Shown here: positions 20,461-29,220 of the stretch, one piece after another | Numbering within the stretch: the first letter of the stretch is position 1 | Layout: each line of letters opens with the position of its first letter | From: a virus | Length of the DNA: 42,912 nucleotides | Direction: 5' to 3' (one strand) | IMG/VR virus record: IMGVR_UViG_3300009161_000008 | Span: 1 to 42,912 of that record | Translations under genes and position numbers: made by a program | The notes under the pieces: generated by a model | Told to the model about the DNA's origin: nothing | What the model saw: the letters and a program-made list of their open reading frames with translations, nothing else | The model's database searches: none

Positions 20461-22656
20461 ATGTCCGAACAATTTTGGCTTAACGGCACAGACAAAATCG
20501 CCCAATCAAGCGATACCCCAGATATAGAATACTTAAATGACGAACTTAATCGCTCTATGTTTTATGGTGGTAATATGTCTCGACTCACAACTTCTGACGA
20601 CCAGAGAATGTGTCGCTGGGAAGGTCAGTCGGATGATGGACGAAAGCACGAAGATGCTCTGGGCTTTGAGCCTTTTCCTTTCGAGGGTGCTTCCGATGTA
20701 AGAGTAAGACTTATTGACGACGTTATCAATCAACTGGTTGTCTTATTGATGACCTCTTGGACAAGAGCCAACATCAAGGTGTCGGGGATAGAAGTAAATG
20801 ACGCAGAGCAATCATCTGCAGCCCAGACATTAATGATTTGGGTCGTTAATAACAAGATTCGTGCTGAACTTGAAAGAGAAGCAGAACTCTGGATTCAATA
20901 CACAATGCAATTTGGCTGGTCGGCAGTTCACATTGGATGGAATAGAGTCATCTCAAAGAAGAATGACATAATCAGAATGGAAGACCTTGCCCAAGCCGCA
21001 ATGCAAGGCAATGGTATGTTGGCTACTGCGATGCAACAGATTCAAGCAGACCCAGACACGGACTTGGGTGTAATGATGATTCAACAGTCCTTGATGTGCA
21101 CGGAAAAGGATGCCAAGACCATCTGCAAAAACCTTAATAGGCAAGGATGGTCTGAATACGAACAGCCCTACATCTCACTAAACTTGCCGGTGGTAGCAGC
21201 ACTTAAGCCGTTTGACGAGATTGCCTTCCCTCCAGAGACAGTTGATATCCAAGACGCTAGAGTTATCTTTAAGAGAACATTTATGTCCGAGGTTCAGATG
21301 CGAACCATTGGTAGAACAGAAGGTTGGGACGAAGACTTTATGGAACAGGCGGTAAATACCGCTGGAAAGACTGGGTATTTGCAAGATTCTAATTTAATTC
21401 CGCTTATCAACACAGTTCCCAATGCTATTGAAAAAGCCAATAATCTCATTGAGATTGTTTACTCCTATGCTCGACAACTAGATAAGGCTGGTAACTCCGC
21501 TATCTATTATACTGTGTTCTGCCCGATGGTTGAAGAGCATCTCTTTGGTAAGCACGAAATCCTAGAATACGCTCACGGACAATATCCGTTTGTTGAGTTC
21601 AGAAGAGAAAGACTTAGACGCTCAATCGTCGAGTCAAGGGGCATCCCAGAGGTGCTATATACAGAGCAAGAAGAATTGAAGGCACAGAAAGATGCCATCA
21701 GAGATAGAACAGCACTTGAGGTTAGCCCTCCCCTTATGGTCAAGAAGCGTTTGGCTTCTCAGACAAGAATTGGTCCTGGACAGTTGCTACCTGTTAACTC
21801 ACCAGATGAATACCAGTATTTGAGTGGTCCAAGTGGAACGCCCGCTACTGCTTTCAGTTTGATGGAACGTATTGAACTCAAGGTTGCACAGCAGTTTGGT
21901 CTATACCATCCGCAGGTCGTGCCTACGCACACGCAGATGACACAGCAGTTTGCTGTGAATAACTTCTTCAATGCTTGGAGTTCGGTCTACAAGCAGGTGT
22001 TCTCGCTTTGCATCCAGTTTATGTTACCAGACGAAATTACCAGAGTTACTGGAGTTCCTATTACGGCTACATTTATGGAAAACCATCACCAGTTCGACTT
22101 TATGGTGAAATTCGATATTCGCGAACACGATACAGATTTTGTCCTTGAGAAGTTAAAGACCATTAACCAGTTTATTCTTCCAATGGACTCGACTGGGACA
22201 ATTGACCGTTCTAAGTTAATAGTTAAATTGGTTCAAGCCGTTGCTCCAGAAACCGCACACGACATTCTGGTTGACCAGAAGACCGCTACACAGAAGCAAT
22301 ACAAGGAAGTCCAAAACGACCTTGCCTTGATGATGTTGGGTCTTGAGGCTCAATATACAGAGAATGACCCTATTGCTGGACAGAAGTTGCAAGCGATGCA
22401 GGATATTATGTCAAAGAACCCCAAGGCACAGCAAGCGTCACAGTCTGACCCTGTATTCCAAGCCCTGTTCCAGAACTACTCAAAGAACCTACAAATGTCA
22501 ATAACCCAACAGCAGAACGCCCAAATTGGAAGAACCGGCGTTTCTCCAGTAGGTAACAAGTTCGCTCAACAAGCACAAAGCGGTGAGCAGCAAGAACTTG
22601 CAGAACCTACCGATATGCAACAGGCTATTAATCCTGTTGGAATTGGACCTCAATAA
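20461..22656 (+). CDS. Portal protein
   Basis: A 731-residue protein located between terminase and scaffold, where the portal is expected. It has the DALGFEPFPFEGASDVRVR, KPFDEIAFPPET and YGHGQYPFVEFRRER-like patterns (the last as AHGQYPFVEF) typical of large podovirus portals of roughly P22 size, a helical C-terminal region and a Gln-rich tail (about 640-731). It would form the dodecameric ring for DNA entry and tail attachment. Confidence 0.88.
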   Translation: MSEQFWLNGTDKIAQSSDTPDIEYLNDELNRSMFYGGNMSRLTTSDDQRMCRWEGQSDDGRKHEDALGFEPFPFEGASDVRVRLIDDVINQLVVLLMTSWTRANIKVSGIEVNDAEQSSAAQTLMIWVVNNKIRAELEREAELWIQYTMQFGWSAVHIGWNRVISKKNDIIRMEDLAQAAMQGNGMLATAMQQIQADPDTDLGVMMIQQSLMCTEKDAKTICKNLNRQGWSEYEQPYISLNLPVVAALKPFDEIAFPPETVDIQDARVIFKRTFMSEVQMRTIGRTEGWDEDFMEQAVNTAGKTGYLQDSNLIPLINTVPNAIEKANNLIEIVYSYARQLDKAGNSAIYYTVFCPMVEEHLFGKHEILEYAHGQYPFVEFRRERLRRSIVESRGIPEVLYTEQEELKAQKDAIRDRTALEVSPPLMVKKRLASQTRIGPGQLLPVNSPDEYQYLSGPSGTPATAFSLMERIELKVAQQFGLYHPQVVPTHTQMTQQFAVNNFFNAWSSVYKQVFSLCIQFMLPDEITRVTGVPITATFMENHHQFDFMVKFDIREHDTDFVLEKLKTINQFILPMDSTGTIDRSKLIVKLVQAVAPETAHDILVDQKTATQKQYKEVQNDLALMMLGLEAQYTENDPIAGQKLQAMQDIMSKNPKAQQASQSDPVFQALFQNYSKNLQMSITQQQNAQIGRTGVSPVGNKFAQQAQSGEQQELAEPTDMQQAINPVGIGPQ

Positions 22657-22659
22657 TTG

Positions 22660-22920
22660 ATGCGAACACAAAAAGAAGAAGAACAAAAGAAGAAGATTCA
22701 AAACTCTCTTTTATTTCACCAAAACGACGTTTGGGATACTATCCTCTACATCCTTGATGAAACAATCAAGCAGGAGTCAAGTCTTGCTATAAATCAAAAC
22801 ATTGAAGAGGAAAAACGAAGCCATCAGGCTGGACGAGCAGATGGAATTGTTTACTTTAAGGAACTCATTGAAGATACAAGAGCAATGGCTCTGAAGTTGA
22901 AAGACCGAGAAGGTTCTTGA
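22660..22920 (+). CDS. Small charged helical protein
   Basis: An 86-residue, highly charged helical protein (EEEQKKKIQNSLLF, KELIEDTRAMALKLKDREG). ATG 22660 is used instead of the TTG directly before it. It lies between portal and scaffold, so a structural or assembly-accessory role is likely. No family recognised. Confidence 0.7.
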   Translation: MRTQKEEEQKKKIQNSLLFHQNDVWDTILYILDETIKQESSLAINQNIEEEKRSHQAGRADGIVYFKELIEDTRAMALKLKDREGS

Positions 22921-22981
22921 CAAAACTGAATCAATGGTTAACTTATCAAATTAAGTTTCTGCGAACTCTAAACGCTGACTG

Positions 22982-23983
22982 ATGACTACACAAAATGCCG
23001 ATAACGGAGAGGCACTAAATCCCGTGGAAAGTGATATCGGAATCACTCAAAATGATAGCCCACTCTCAGCACAACTGAGAAACATCCTGTTCTCCGACGG
23101 ACAAGATGAAGGTCAGCCAGAACCTCTAGGAGAAGAAGGCGAAGTCCAGACTGAGGAAAGGGGTGAAGAAGTTGATACACTAGATGACGGTCTAGTTGAG
23201 GATACAGAAAACACTACCGAGGCCCAAGATGGCGAAGAAGTTCTTTCACAAGTAGAGACGGAAGAAACCGCTGAACAAACAGGTGTTCAGAAGCGTATCG
23301 ACAAACTGACGGCATTGCGTAAGACGGCTGAAGAGCAGGTTGAATCAATGAAGCAGGAAGTTGATAAGTATAAGTTACAGATTGCGGAGTTTGAACAGAA
23401 TAGCGATAGAGTGCAGCCTACGGCTGATAGCCCTTTTGCAGACCTCACATCACACGATGCAATCAAGAACGAATACGAGCAAGCGAGACAAATCAGATAC
23501 AAGTGCGAAGCCAATCCCGAAGGCTTTGAAATGGGTGATACATACTTCAATGCCGAACAGGTTAGAAATATGAAACTCAATGCACTACAGGCTATGGAAG
23601 TTCACCTTCCTAAACAGGTTGAGTTTGTAAAGGCAAGAGAGCAATGGAAACCCGTTGCTTACGAAAGTTACCCTTGGTTGAAAAACAAGGAATCTACCGA
23701 ATACAAGTTAGCCCAGCAAGTTCTGAAGACATTCCCGCAGTTTAAACGCTTCCCAGACTTTGAGTTGTTCATTGGAGACTATGTTAGAGGCTACACCTCT
23801 AGAACTAGTCAAATTGCTAAGAAAGGTGTCCCTATCAAGGGAACGCAACAATTGGCAGTAAAACCGTCCTCAGCAAATACACAATCAAGCAGAAGTGATA
23901 CTACTGCGAGGAGTGTTGAATCTCGATTCGCAAGAAACGGGAACCGTGATGACTTAAAGACGATAGTGTCAAAATACCTCTAA
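22982..23983 (+). CDS. Putative scaffolding protein
   Basis: A 333-residue protein with a very acidic N-terminal third (about 1-100, Glu/Asp-rich), a coiled-coil segment (about 105-140, IDKLTALRKTAEEQVESMKQE) and a basic C-terminus with Ser/Thr/Arg. This composition and position just before the major capsid gene fit podovirus scaffolding proteins, which shape the prohead and then leave. Identification is by position and composition. Confidence 0.8.
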   Translation: MTTQNADNGEALNPVESDIGITQNDSPLSAQLRNILFSDGQDEGQPEPLGEEGEVQTEERGEEVDTLDDGLVEDTENTTEAQDGEEVLSQVETEETAEQTGVQKRIDKLTALRKTAEEQVESMKQEVDKYKLQIAEFEQNSDRVQPTADSPFADLTSHDAIKNEYEQARQIRYKCEANPEGFEMGDTYFNAEQVRNMKLNALQAMEVHLPKQVEFVKAREQWKPVAYESYPWLKNKESTEYKLAQQVLKTFPQFKRFPDFELFIGDYVRGYTSRTSQIAKKGVPIKGTQQLAVKPSSANTQSSRSDTTARSVESRFARNGNRDDLKTIVSKYL

Positions 23984-24005
23984 CCTCTAATATACATATA
24001 CTACT

Positions 24006-25073
24006 ATGGCTATGCTCACAGAACGCAACCTTTCACAAGCCAATAAACTTGGTCGTCGTGAAGAGATTGCTAACCTAATTTCCCTCGTTGACGCGAAGGA
24101 TACCCCACTTACCTCAATGGCTAAGAAGGGTTCACAACCTCAACAGACCCTGTTCCGCTGGCAGGTGGACTCGCTCCCCGACCCGGTTACGACTGGAACT
24201 GTTGATGGCACGGACGTTGCCGCTGGCGACTTCGAAAACTATGTCAAGGAAGGTGCGACTCAATACCGCAACGAACTTGCCGCCCACATTCAGATTTTCC
24301 GCAGAAAGACCAGAGTCTCAAAACTCACTCAGTCTTCTGTTACGAACATTGCTGGTGTTAAGGACGAACTCGCAAACAATGTCGCTAAGGCAATTACGCT
24401 TCTGAAGCGTGACATGGAAAAGACCTTTGGTTCTGCCAATGGTTCTCAAACCGATAACGGAACAGTTCCTTACCTCACCCGTGGTCTGGACAAGTGGCTT
24501 GTTAAGGCTGCTGATAAGGATACCCACGCCGCTACGCTTGTTCCAGATGCCTTCTGTCTGCCTTACAATGCTGGTGATGCTACCTCCTCGTCTGTCACGA
24601 CTGGTGCTGTTGGTGACCTTACTGAACTGCAAGTTCAGAATGTGCTTACATCCATCTACAAGCAGACTGGTCAGTTCAAGACCTACGACTTGCTTTGCGG
24701 TCCTCTCCTGAAGAGAGCGTTCACAAATCTTGTCTATACAACAAAGGAAGTTGCTGGCACAGCGGCTGCTCCTCTCACATCACAATCCCAGAGAAACTAC
24801 AATAGAGATGCGTCTGATTCGTCATACCAGTCTTCTATCGACTTGTTCGAAGGTGACTTTGGTGGTCTGAGACTGCATCCTTCGCTGTTCCTCAAGAATC
24901 ACACAGTCGGTTATGTCATCCCGTTTGACATGGTTGAAGTTCGCTATGGTGGCAATGTCGCCGAAGTGACTGCTCTCCCTGACAATGGTGGTGGTCCTGC
25001 CAGACTTATCGAAGCCGTTGCTGGCCTCGTTGTTCATAACCCTCTTGCCTTCGGCAAGTTGGACCTCACATAA
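24006..25073 (+). CDS. Major capsid protein, SU10-like (DUF5309-type)
   Basis: A 355-residue protein following the scaffold gene. The sequence plan fits the SU10-type major capsid family: an N-terminal helix, a LFRWQVDSLPD strand, a YRNELAAHIQIFRRKTRVS segment, a long helix (NNVAKAITLLKRDMEKTF), YLTRGLDKWL, and a DLLCGPLLKRAF segment. It would assemble the HK97-fold shell. Codons favour C- and G-ending forms (CTC, ACC, CGC) compared with flanking late genes, consistent with high expression. Confidence 0.85.
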   Translation: MAMLTERNLSQANKLGRREEIANLISLVDAKDTPLTSMAKKGSQPQQTLFRWQVDSLPDPVTTGTVDGTDVAAGDFENYVKEGATQYRNELAAHIQIFRRKTRVSKLTQSSVTNIAGVKDELANNVAKAITLLKRDMEKTFGSANGSQTDNGTVPYLTRGLDKWLVKAADKDTHAATLVPDAFCLPYNAGDATSSSVTTGAVGDLTELQVQNVLTSIYKQTGQFKTYDLLCGPLLKRAFTNLVYTTKEVAGTAAAPLTSQSQRNYNRDASDSSYQSSIDLFEGDFGGLRLHPSLFLKNHTVGYVIPFDMVEVRYGGNVAEVTALPDNGGGPARLIEAVAGLVVHNPLAFGKLDLT

Positions 25074-25083
25074 GCGAGGTGTC
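25061..25083 (+). promoter_or_regulatory. Hairpin over the gene start after the capsid gene
   Basis: ACCTC at 25063-25067 pairs with GAGGT at 25076-25080. The downstream gene starts with GTG at 25079-25081, partly inside the 3' arm, and the capsid stop lies in the loop. Such a fold could limit translation of the next gene relative to capsid. There is no T-run, so it is not a terminator. Confidence 0.35.
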
Positions 25084-25450
25084 GGACTTTATCCAAAGTC
25101 TGGCTGACGTTATTCCCTCCCATCTCCGCAAGGAGGTGGAGAGGGAACTTCGTTTCGGTTGGAATCAGCAAGCGATTAAAGCCCAAACAGAAGCCAAACA
25201 ATTGGCTATCTTTGGTCACGCTAACGAAGCCAAAGCCATTGATGGCGTTGGCGAAATGGTTGCCAGAATTCCCAGAAGTGCATTCCACTATTGGGGGCAA
25301 CGCCTCGGCTATGAATGCTGGGAAGACAAACAATTCAGAAATGAGTTCATTCGGGACAACCCAGAAGTTGCTGTCCGCAATCGAATGAAACGCACCTGTG
25401 TCAATGGATACAGCGGTCTATTTGATTCTTCTGGAACACTTACAAAATGA
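25079..25450 (+). CDS. Hypothetical virion/assembly protein after the capsid gene
   Basis: A 123-residue helical, basic protein (LRKEVERELRFGWNQQAIKAQTEAKQ; RIPRSAFHYWGQRLG; NRMKRTCVNGYSG). It starts at GTG five bases after the capsid stop and overlaps the next gene as ATGA. Position between capsid and the tail adaptor suggests a head-completion or virion role. No family recognised. Confidence 0.7.
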   Translation: MSDFIQSLADVIPSHLRKEVERELRFGWNQQAIKAQTEAKQLAIFGHANEAKAIDGVGEMVARIPRSAFHYWGQRLGYECWEDKQFRNEFIRDNPEVAVRNRMKRTCVNGYSGLFDSSGTLTK

Positions 25451-26298
25451 GAACAGTTGATTTTGAAACAGTCCTTGCCCAATCAATGCAATTGACTGGA
25501 CTTGACAGGCATAATGTTACAACTCAATCATTCTCTCAGATAAGAGATTTTGCTAATAACCGCATCCAGTTTGCTTGGGAGCACGATGCTTGGCCTGACC
25601 TTATCAGAAGCACACTTTTTCCAGTTGTTAATTCTGGGGATTTGCATTACGTTGTAATCCCTACGGGTAATTTAATTACAAACTCGGAAGGCACATTTAA
25701 GATTGATATCGGCACTATTATGCAGGTCACCCTTGAAGACCCTAGAATTAAGGGTAAGGTAAAGGAAATTGGCTTTAGTTTTGACGAATATGAAACCCTT
25801 GTTGATGGAGAAGTTTACAATACTGTCAGACGTATCATCATTGATATTGCTGACGCTACTGAGGTTTATTTGACATATAGACTTAACTGTCCAGAGTTCG
25901 TAGGCGAACTGTATGACTCAACAATCACCTACAGACCGGGACAGACTGTTTACTGGGCATACCTTGCCGACAACTACTTTGCACCTACTACTGGTGCTCT
26001 CTACGCAGGGAAAAAGGGTAACTTCTGGAAGTGCCTAGTAGAGACTAACACTAAGCCTAACATCAATGGTAATAGCGAGCCACTTGGAACTGATAAGTGG
26101 GAGAAGGTAAAGATTCCTGCTATGTTTGGTCAGTATCTTATAAAGGGTATTCACGCGGATTGGCTTAGGTCTGAAATGCAACTTGACTTTGGCGACAGGG
26201 TTAATGCAGAAGCCAATGCATTGCTTGACATGGAAGTTAATAAGGCTATTGTCCAGCAAGGCATTCAACCAAGAATGAAATTTAATCAAATATACTAA
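25447..26298 (+). CDS. Head-tail adaptor / tail-tube-like protein with a carbohydrate-binding-like insert
   Basis: A 283-residue protein. The N-terminus (FSQIRDFANNRIQFAWEHDAWPDL) and C-terminus (LIKGIHADWLRSEMQ...ANALLDMEVNKA) follow the pattern of podovirus adaptor proteins between portal and nozzle. Between them, about residues 160-220, is a Trp/Tyr/Gly-rich insert (YRPGQTVYW, NFWKCLVETNT, TDKWEKV) resembling small CBM5/12-type modules. The insert could bind surface glycans. Confidence 0.7.
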   Translation: MRTVDFETVLAQSMQLTGLDRHNVTTQSFSQIRDFANNRIQFAWEHDAWPDLIRSTLFPVVNSGDLHYVVIPTGNLITNSEGTFKIDIGTIMQVTLEDPRIKGKVKEIGFSFDEYETLVDGEVYNTVRRIIIDIADATEVYLTYRLNCPEFVGELYDSTITYRPGQTVYWAYLADNYFAPTTGALYAGKKGNFWKCLVETNTKPNINGNSEPLGTDKWEKVKIPAMFGQYLIKGIHADWLRSEMQLDFGDRVNAEANALLDMEVNKAIVQQGIQPRMKFNQIY

Positions 26299-26302
26299 TA
26301 CA

Positions 26303-26602
26303 ATGTCTCACATTAATATCTCAACCCCATTTAGTAGAAAGTTTGTTCACGCTGACTTTACGGCTGGACTTACTGCTGCAAACCTAGTTGCTTCTTCCGT
26401 TCCCGGCGAAAGAAGAATTAGCACACTTATTCAAAACAAGTCTGCTACAGCAACAATTACACTTATATTAAATGATACTGGGTCTGTTGGGATTACCCTT
26501 CCGCCAGCAACTTTATTTTCAATTGATAACTATGCTGGAACGATTAGAATTTCTGCAGATGCAGCCTCTACTCCTATTCACATTGCATATTCTATTGTAT
26601 AA
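26303..26602 (+). CDS. Small beta-rich virion protein
   Basis: A 99-residue protein dominated by Thr/Ala/Ile beta-strand patterns (ATITLILNDTGSVGITLPP, GTIRISADAASTPIHIAY). It could be a small tail or head decoration protein. The family is not recognised. It follows the adaptor by four bases. Confidence 0.7.
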   Translation: MSHINISTPFSRKFVHADFTAGLTAANLVASSVPGERRISTLIQNKSATATITLILNDTGSVGITLPPATLFSIDNYAGTIRISADAASTPIHIAYSIV

Positions 26603-26633
26603 GCAAATTTGTTAGAATCATACTTAATAATTT

Positions 26634-27464
26634 ATGTCCATCCAAATCAGCCCAAATCTTCCTGCAAATGTAGTTGAGATTGGCAATGAGATTACTCAAG
26701 CCAAAGTTGATGAAATTAATGCTGGCACACTAGCCCTTCAAACTTGGGTTAGCGATGACTATTTGGCTAAAACTGGTGGAGAAATGACTGGTGGTATTGT
26801 CTTTGATGCAGTAGGCCAGCAGAACATTAGCAAGGGCACATTTGATAACAGTCTTGGGGGTTACAATGGCATCAGCCTTACTTGTGCTGTGGGCTATGAG
26901 TTAAACTGGCAGGGCGGTCACTTGGGTAATTGGTATAGTGGGGCCTATAATTTAATTACAATCGATAGCCCAGTTCACATTACGCATATCGATGGTTTAA
27001 CTGTCGAAAGCGGAATGACTGTTAATGGTCCAATCATTAGCGATGAGTCTGCGACCTCGGGTTTCACGACTACCCTTAATGGAATCGGCCTTCAAATGGG
27101 AGGCGGTCAATACATCTCCCAAGAGGAGACACTTGTCTACGGGTTCAATGTTCAACTACCAGTCAGCGGCTCGATTACTTTTGGTGACTCGACTACGCAA
27201 TCCTCGGCTGGAGTCTCAAGCGACAAGGCTATTGCCAACGCCTTTGCCGCTTCAATGTGGTATGCGTGGGACGGCTATGACAATGCTAGGAATGGTGTCG
27301 TAAATACTAATTACATTGGCGGGAGTTTTTTAAGTGCTGGCATTAGCGATGGCACAACCTTTGCGGCTGGCTTCCCTGCGACAAATGCAACCCTCGACAC
27401 GGGCAGTTATTGGTATGTCAGTATCAACGGCACTCTTTCGGACCTCTTTATCTATAGCCCCTAA
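26634..27464 (+). CDS. Tail fibre-like protein
   Basis: A 276-residue protein with phage fibre hallmarks: an N-terminal helical segment, the YLAKTGGEMTGGIVFD repeat-like motif (about 43-58), Gly/Thr/Asn-rich beta sequence and a SITFGDSTTQSSAG segment (about 180-195) typical of trimeric fibre shafts. It would contribute to host recognition. GC content rises toward the 3' end (about 26990-27460), which may mark a swapped tip domain. Confidence 0.75.
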   Translation: MSIQISPNLPANVVEIGNEITQAKVDEINAGTLALQTWVSDDYLAKTGGEMTGGIVFDAVGQQNISKGTFDNSLGGYNGISLTCAVGYELNWQGGHLGNWYSGAYNLITIDSPVHITHIDGLTVESGMTVNGPIISDESATSGFTTTLNGIGLQMGGGQYISQEETLVYGFNVQLPVSGSITFGDSTTQSSAGVSSDKAIANAFAASMWYAWDGYDNARNGVVNTNYIGGSFLSAGISDGTTFAAGFPATNATLDTGSYWYVSINGTLSDLFIYSP

Positions 27465-27468
27465 CCCT

Positions 27469-27603
27469 ATGTTTACATTCCTACTACTCCTTATAACCCA
27501 CAGTATCTTCCTTATTGGAGGAATTTGGATTGGATACAAGAATTCCAACTCCTCAAAGGTTCAAAAGGCTAAGACTCTGCTGGAAGAAATCAGCGGTAAG
27601 TAA
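27469..27603 (+). CDS. Small membrane protein (44 residues)
   Basis: ATG 27469 to TAA 27601-27603 encodes 44 residues with one clear transmembrane segment (about residues 2-22, FTFLLLLITHSIFLIGGIW) and a basic/polar tail. Its stop overlaps the next gene's start as TAATG. It could be an accessory lysis, membrane or virion protein. The longer in-frame extension overlaps the fibre gene and is rejected. Confidence 0.6.
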   Translation: MFTFLLLLITHSIFLIGGIWIGYKNSNSSKVQKAKTLLEEISGK

Positions 27604-29219
27604 TGGCTGGACAGGCACAACAGGCTGGAAGTTACCTTGTTGATGGTGACCAAGGCTTCTTAGGGTTCAACTCCAAGGATAATCCGCAGTCTTTGAAGGA
27701 AGGGACTCTCTCGTTGTGTCAGAACTTCAGACTTAACAGGGGTATTGCCGAGTCCAGAAAAGGGCTTCAGAAACTTACCCCTGCCGGTGTTGACAATGTT
27801 CCATTAAGATATGTAACTACATTTAAGACTACTGCGGGGGTTGACCTTGTTGTTTTAATTGCACAAACTGGTCTTTATTACTTCAACACAGTTACTTCAA
27901 CCAGAACTGGCCCTATTGCGTTCCCTGGAACGGAAGAAATCCTATCTACTGACGAAGTAGGTGCATATCAAGCGGGTGGAAGTTTGTATATATTAAGAGG
28001 TCTTTCAAAGATTCCTTTGAAGTGGGTTGATGGTGGGGGAAGTATTATAACTGTTCCTCAATCTTCCGCAACTGATATGCCCAATGGCATACAGGGTATA
28101 TACATTGGCAATAGGGGTGTAATTCAGAGTTCTTCTGACGAGATAAGCGTATCTCATTACTTAGACCAGACAACATTTTCATTAATGGACGTGTTTAAGA
28201 TTAACGATGGGTCTAATGAATCTATCGTTGCTATAGCACCTTGGGTGTTGAATGAGTTTGTGGTATTTATGCGTAATCGTATGTATTATGCTTCTGTTGG
28301 GGCTGGTGCTTATGCTGCAGGAGATGCCCCAGTAGCCGCAGACTCATATGTCAAAGTTCTAGCCACGGATATCGGTTGCGTGGCAAGGGGGTCAATAGCC
28401 CAAGCCGCGGGTGGTATGATGTTCCTTGCTGACGGAGGGGTATATATGCTCACTCCACAGGCTGCAACGACTCCTGAGGGTATGCGGGCGGGTGTATTGG
28501 GTGAGCCATTGAGTGCACCAATCGACGATATAATCCAGAGAATAAACCAGAACGACGTATCTAAGGCAGTCGGTATTTACTTCAACAACAGATACTATCT
28601 GTCAATACCGGTAGATGGTAGTGCGTATAACAACGTAGTAATTATATTTAACTTTATTAACAAGCAATGGGAGTCCATTGACACATTCCAGTCTGGTATG
28701 GATGTGTCGTTTATGGTTACTGGCATTTACAATGGTAAGAGAAGGCTCTTCTTTGTAGATGAAGAATTTGGTATCTTCCTTGCTGAAGAATTGCTTGATG
28801 GTGACCACTACGACAACAGCACTTTAAATAATGTGCTTCCTCTTGAGTTGCCATTCCTTCTATATGACCCATTAGACCCTGATGCGTTTACCAGATTCAA
28901 GATTGACAGTAAACTGATTACTCGTTCCTACAGTTTTGGGTTCTCTGAGGATAAGCGTTATTCGCAGGTTGAAATTGACCTAAAGGCTGACGCTGGTTCG
29001 CAGATAGAAACTACAGTCTTAACCGAAAATCCATACTTCGAAACACTCATTGACACATTCGGAGTGCCAGCGTCAACTTTCAGCGTAAGAGACTTGCCTA
29101 TTCGCAAAGTTTGCTCATCCTGTCTAATCAAGATTGAATCTTACAACAACCCTTCGTCTGTTAGGTCTTTGTTTATCACAGGAATAAGAACAGGCACTAA
29201 CATACGCTCTACTACATAA
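27603..29219 (+). CDS. Tail nozzle / DNA-stabilisation-type protein
   Basis: A 538-residue protein that begins with a pattern common in podovirus nozzle or stabilisation proteins (FLGFNSKDNPQSLKEGTLSLCQNFRLNRG, then RKGLQKL). Many beta strands with repeated GGxxFLADGGVYMLTP-like and YYLSIP-type motifs suggest a beta-propeller-like body. It would close the portal channel and connect to the fibres, in the manner of P22 gp10 or T7 gp12. Identification rests on pattern and gene order. Confidence 0.75.
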   Translation: MAGQAQQAGSYLVDGDQGFLGFNSKDNPQSLKEGTLSLCQNFRLNRGIAESRKGLQKLTPAGVDNVPLRYVTTFKTTAGVDLVVLIAQTGLYYFNTVTSTRTGPIAFPGTEEILSTDEVGAYQAGGSLYILRGLSKIPLKWVDGGGSIITVPQSSATDMPNGIQGIYIGNRGVIQSSSDEISVSHYLDQTTFSLMDVFKINDGSNESIVAIAPWVLNEFVVFMRNRMYYASVGAGAYAAGDAPVAADSYVKVLATDIGCVARGSIAQAAGGMMFLADGGVYMLTPQAATTPEGMRAGVLGEPLSAPIDDIIQRINQNDVSKAVGIYFNNRYYLSIPVDGSAYNNVVIIFNFINKQWESIDTFQSGMDVSFMVTGIYNGKRRLFFVDEEFGIFLAEELLDGDHYDNSTLNNVLPLELPFLLYDPLDPDAFTRFKIDSKLITRSYSFGFSEDKRYSQVEIDLKADAGSQIETTVLTENPYFETLIDTFGVPASTFSVRDLPIRKVCSSCLIKIESYNNPSSVRSLFITGIRTGTNIRSTT

Positions 29220-29220
29220 A

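Noticed and set aside
25061-25083. Terminator after the capsid gene
   Set aside because: There is no T-run and the stem is only five base pairs. Kept only as a possible translation-control hairpin.
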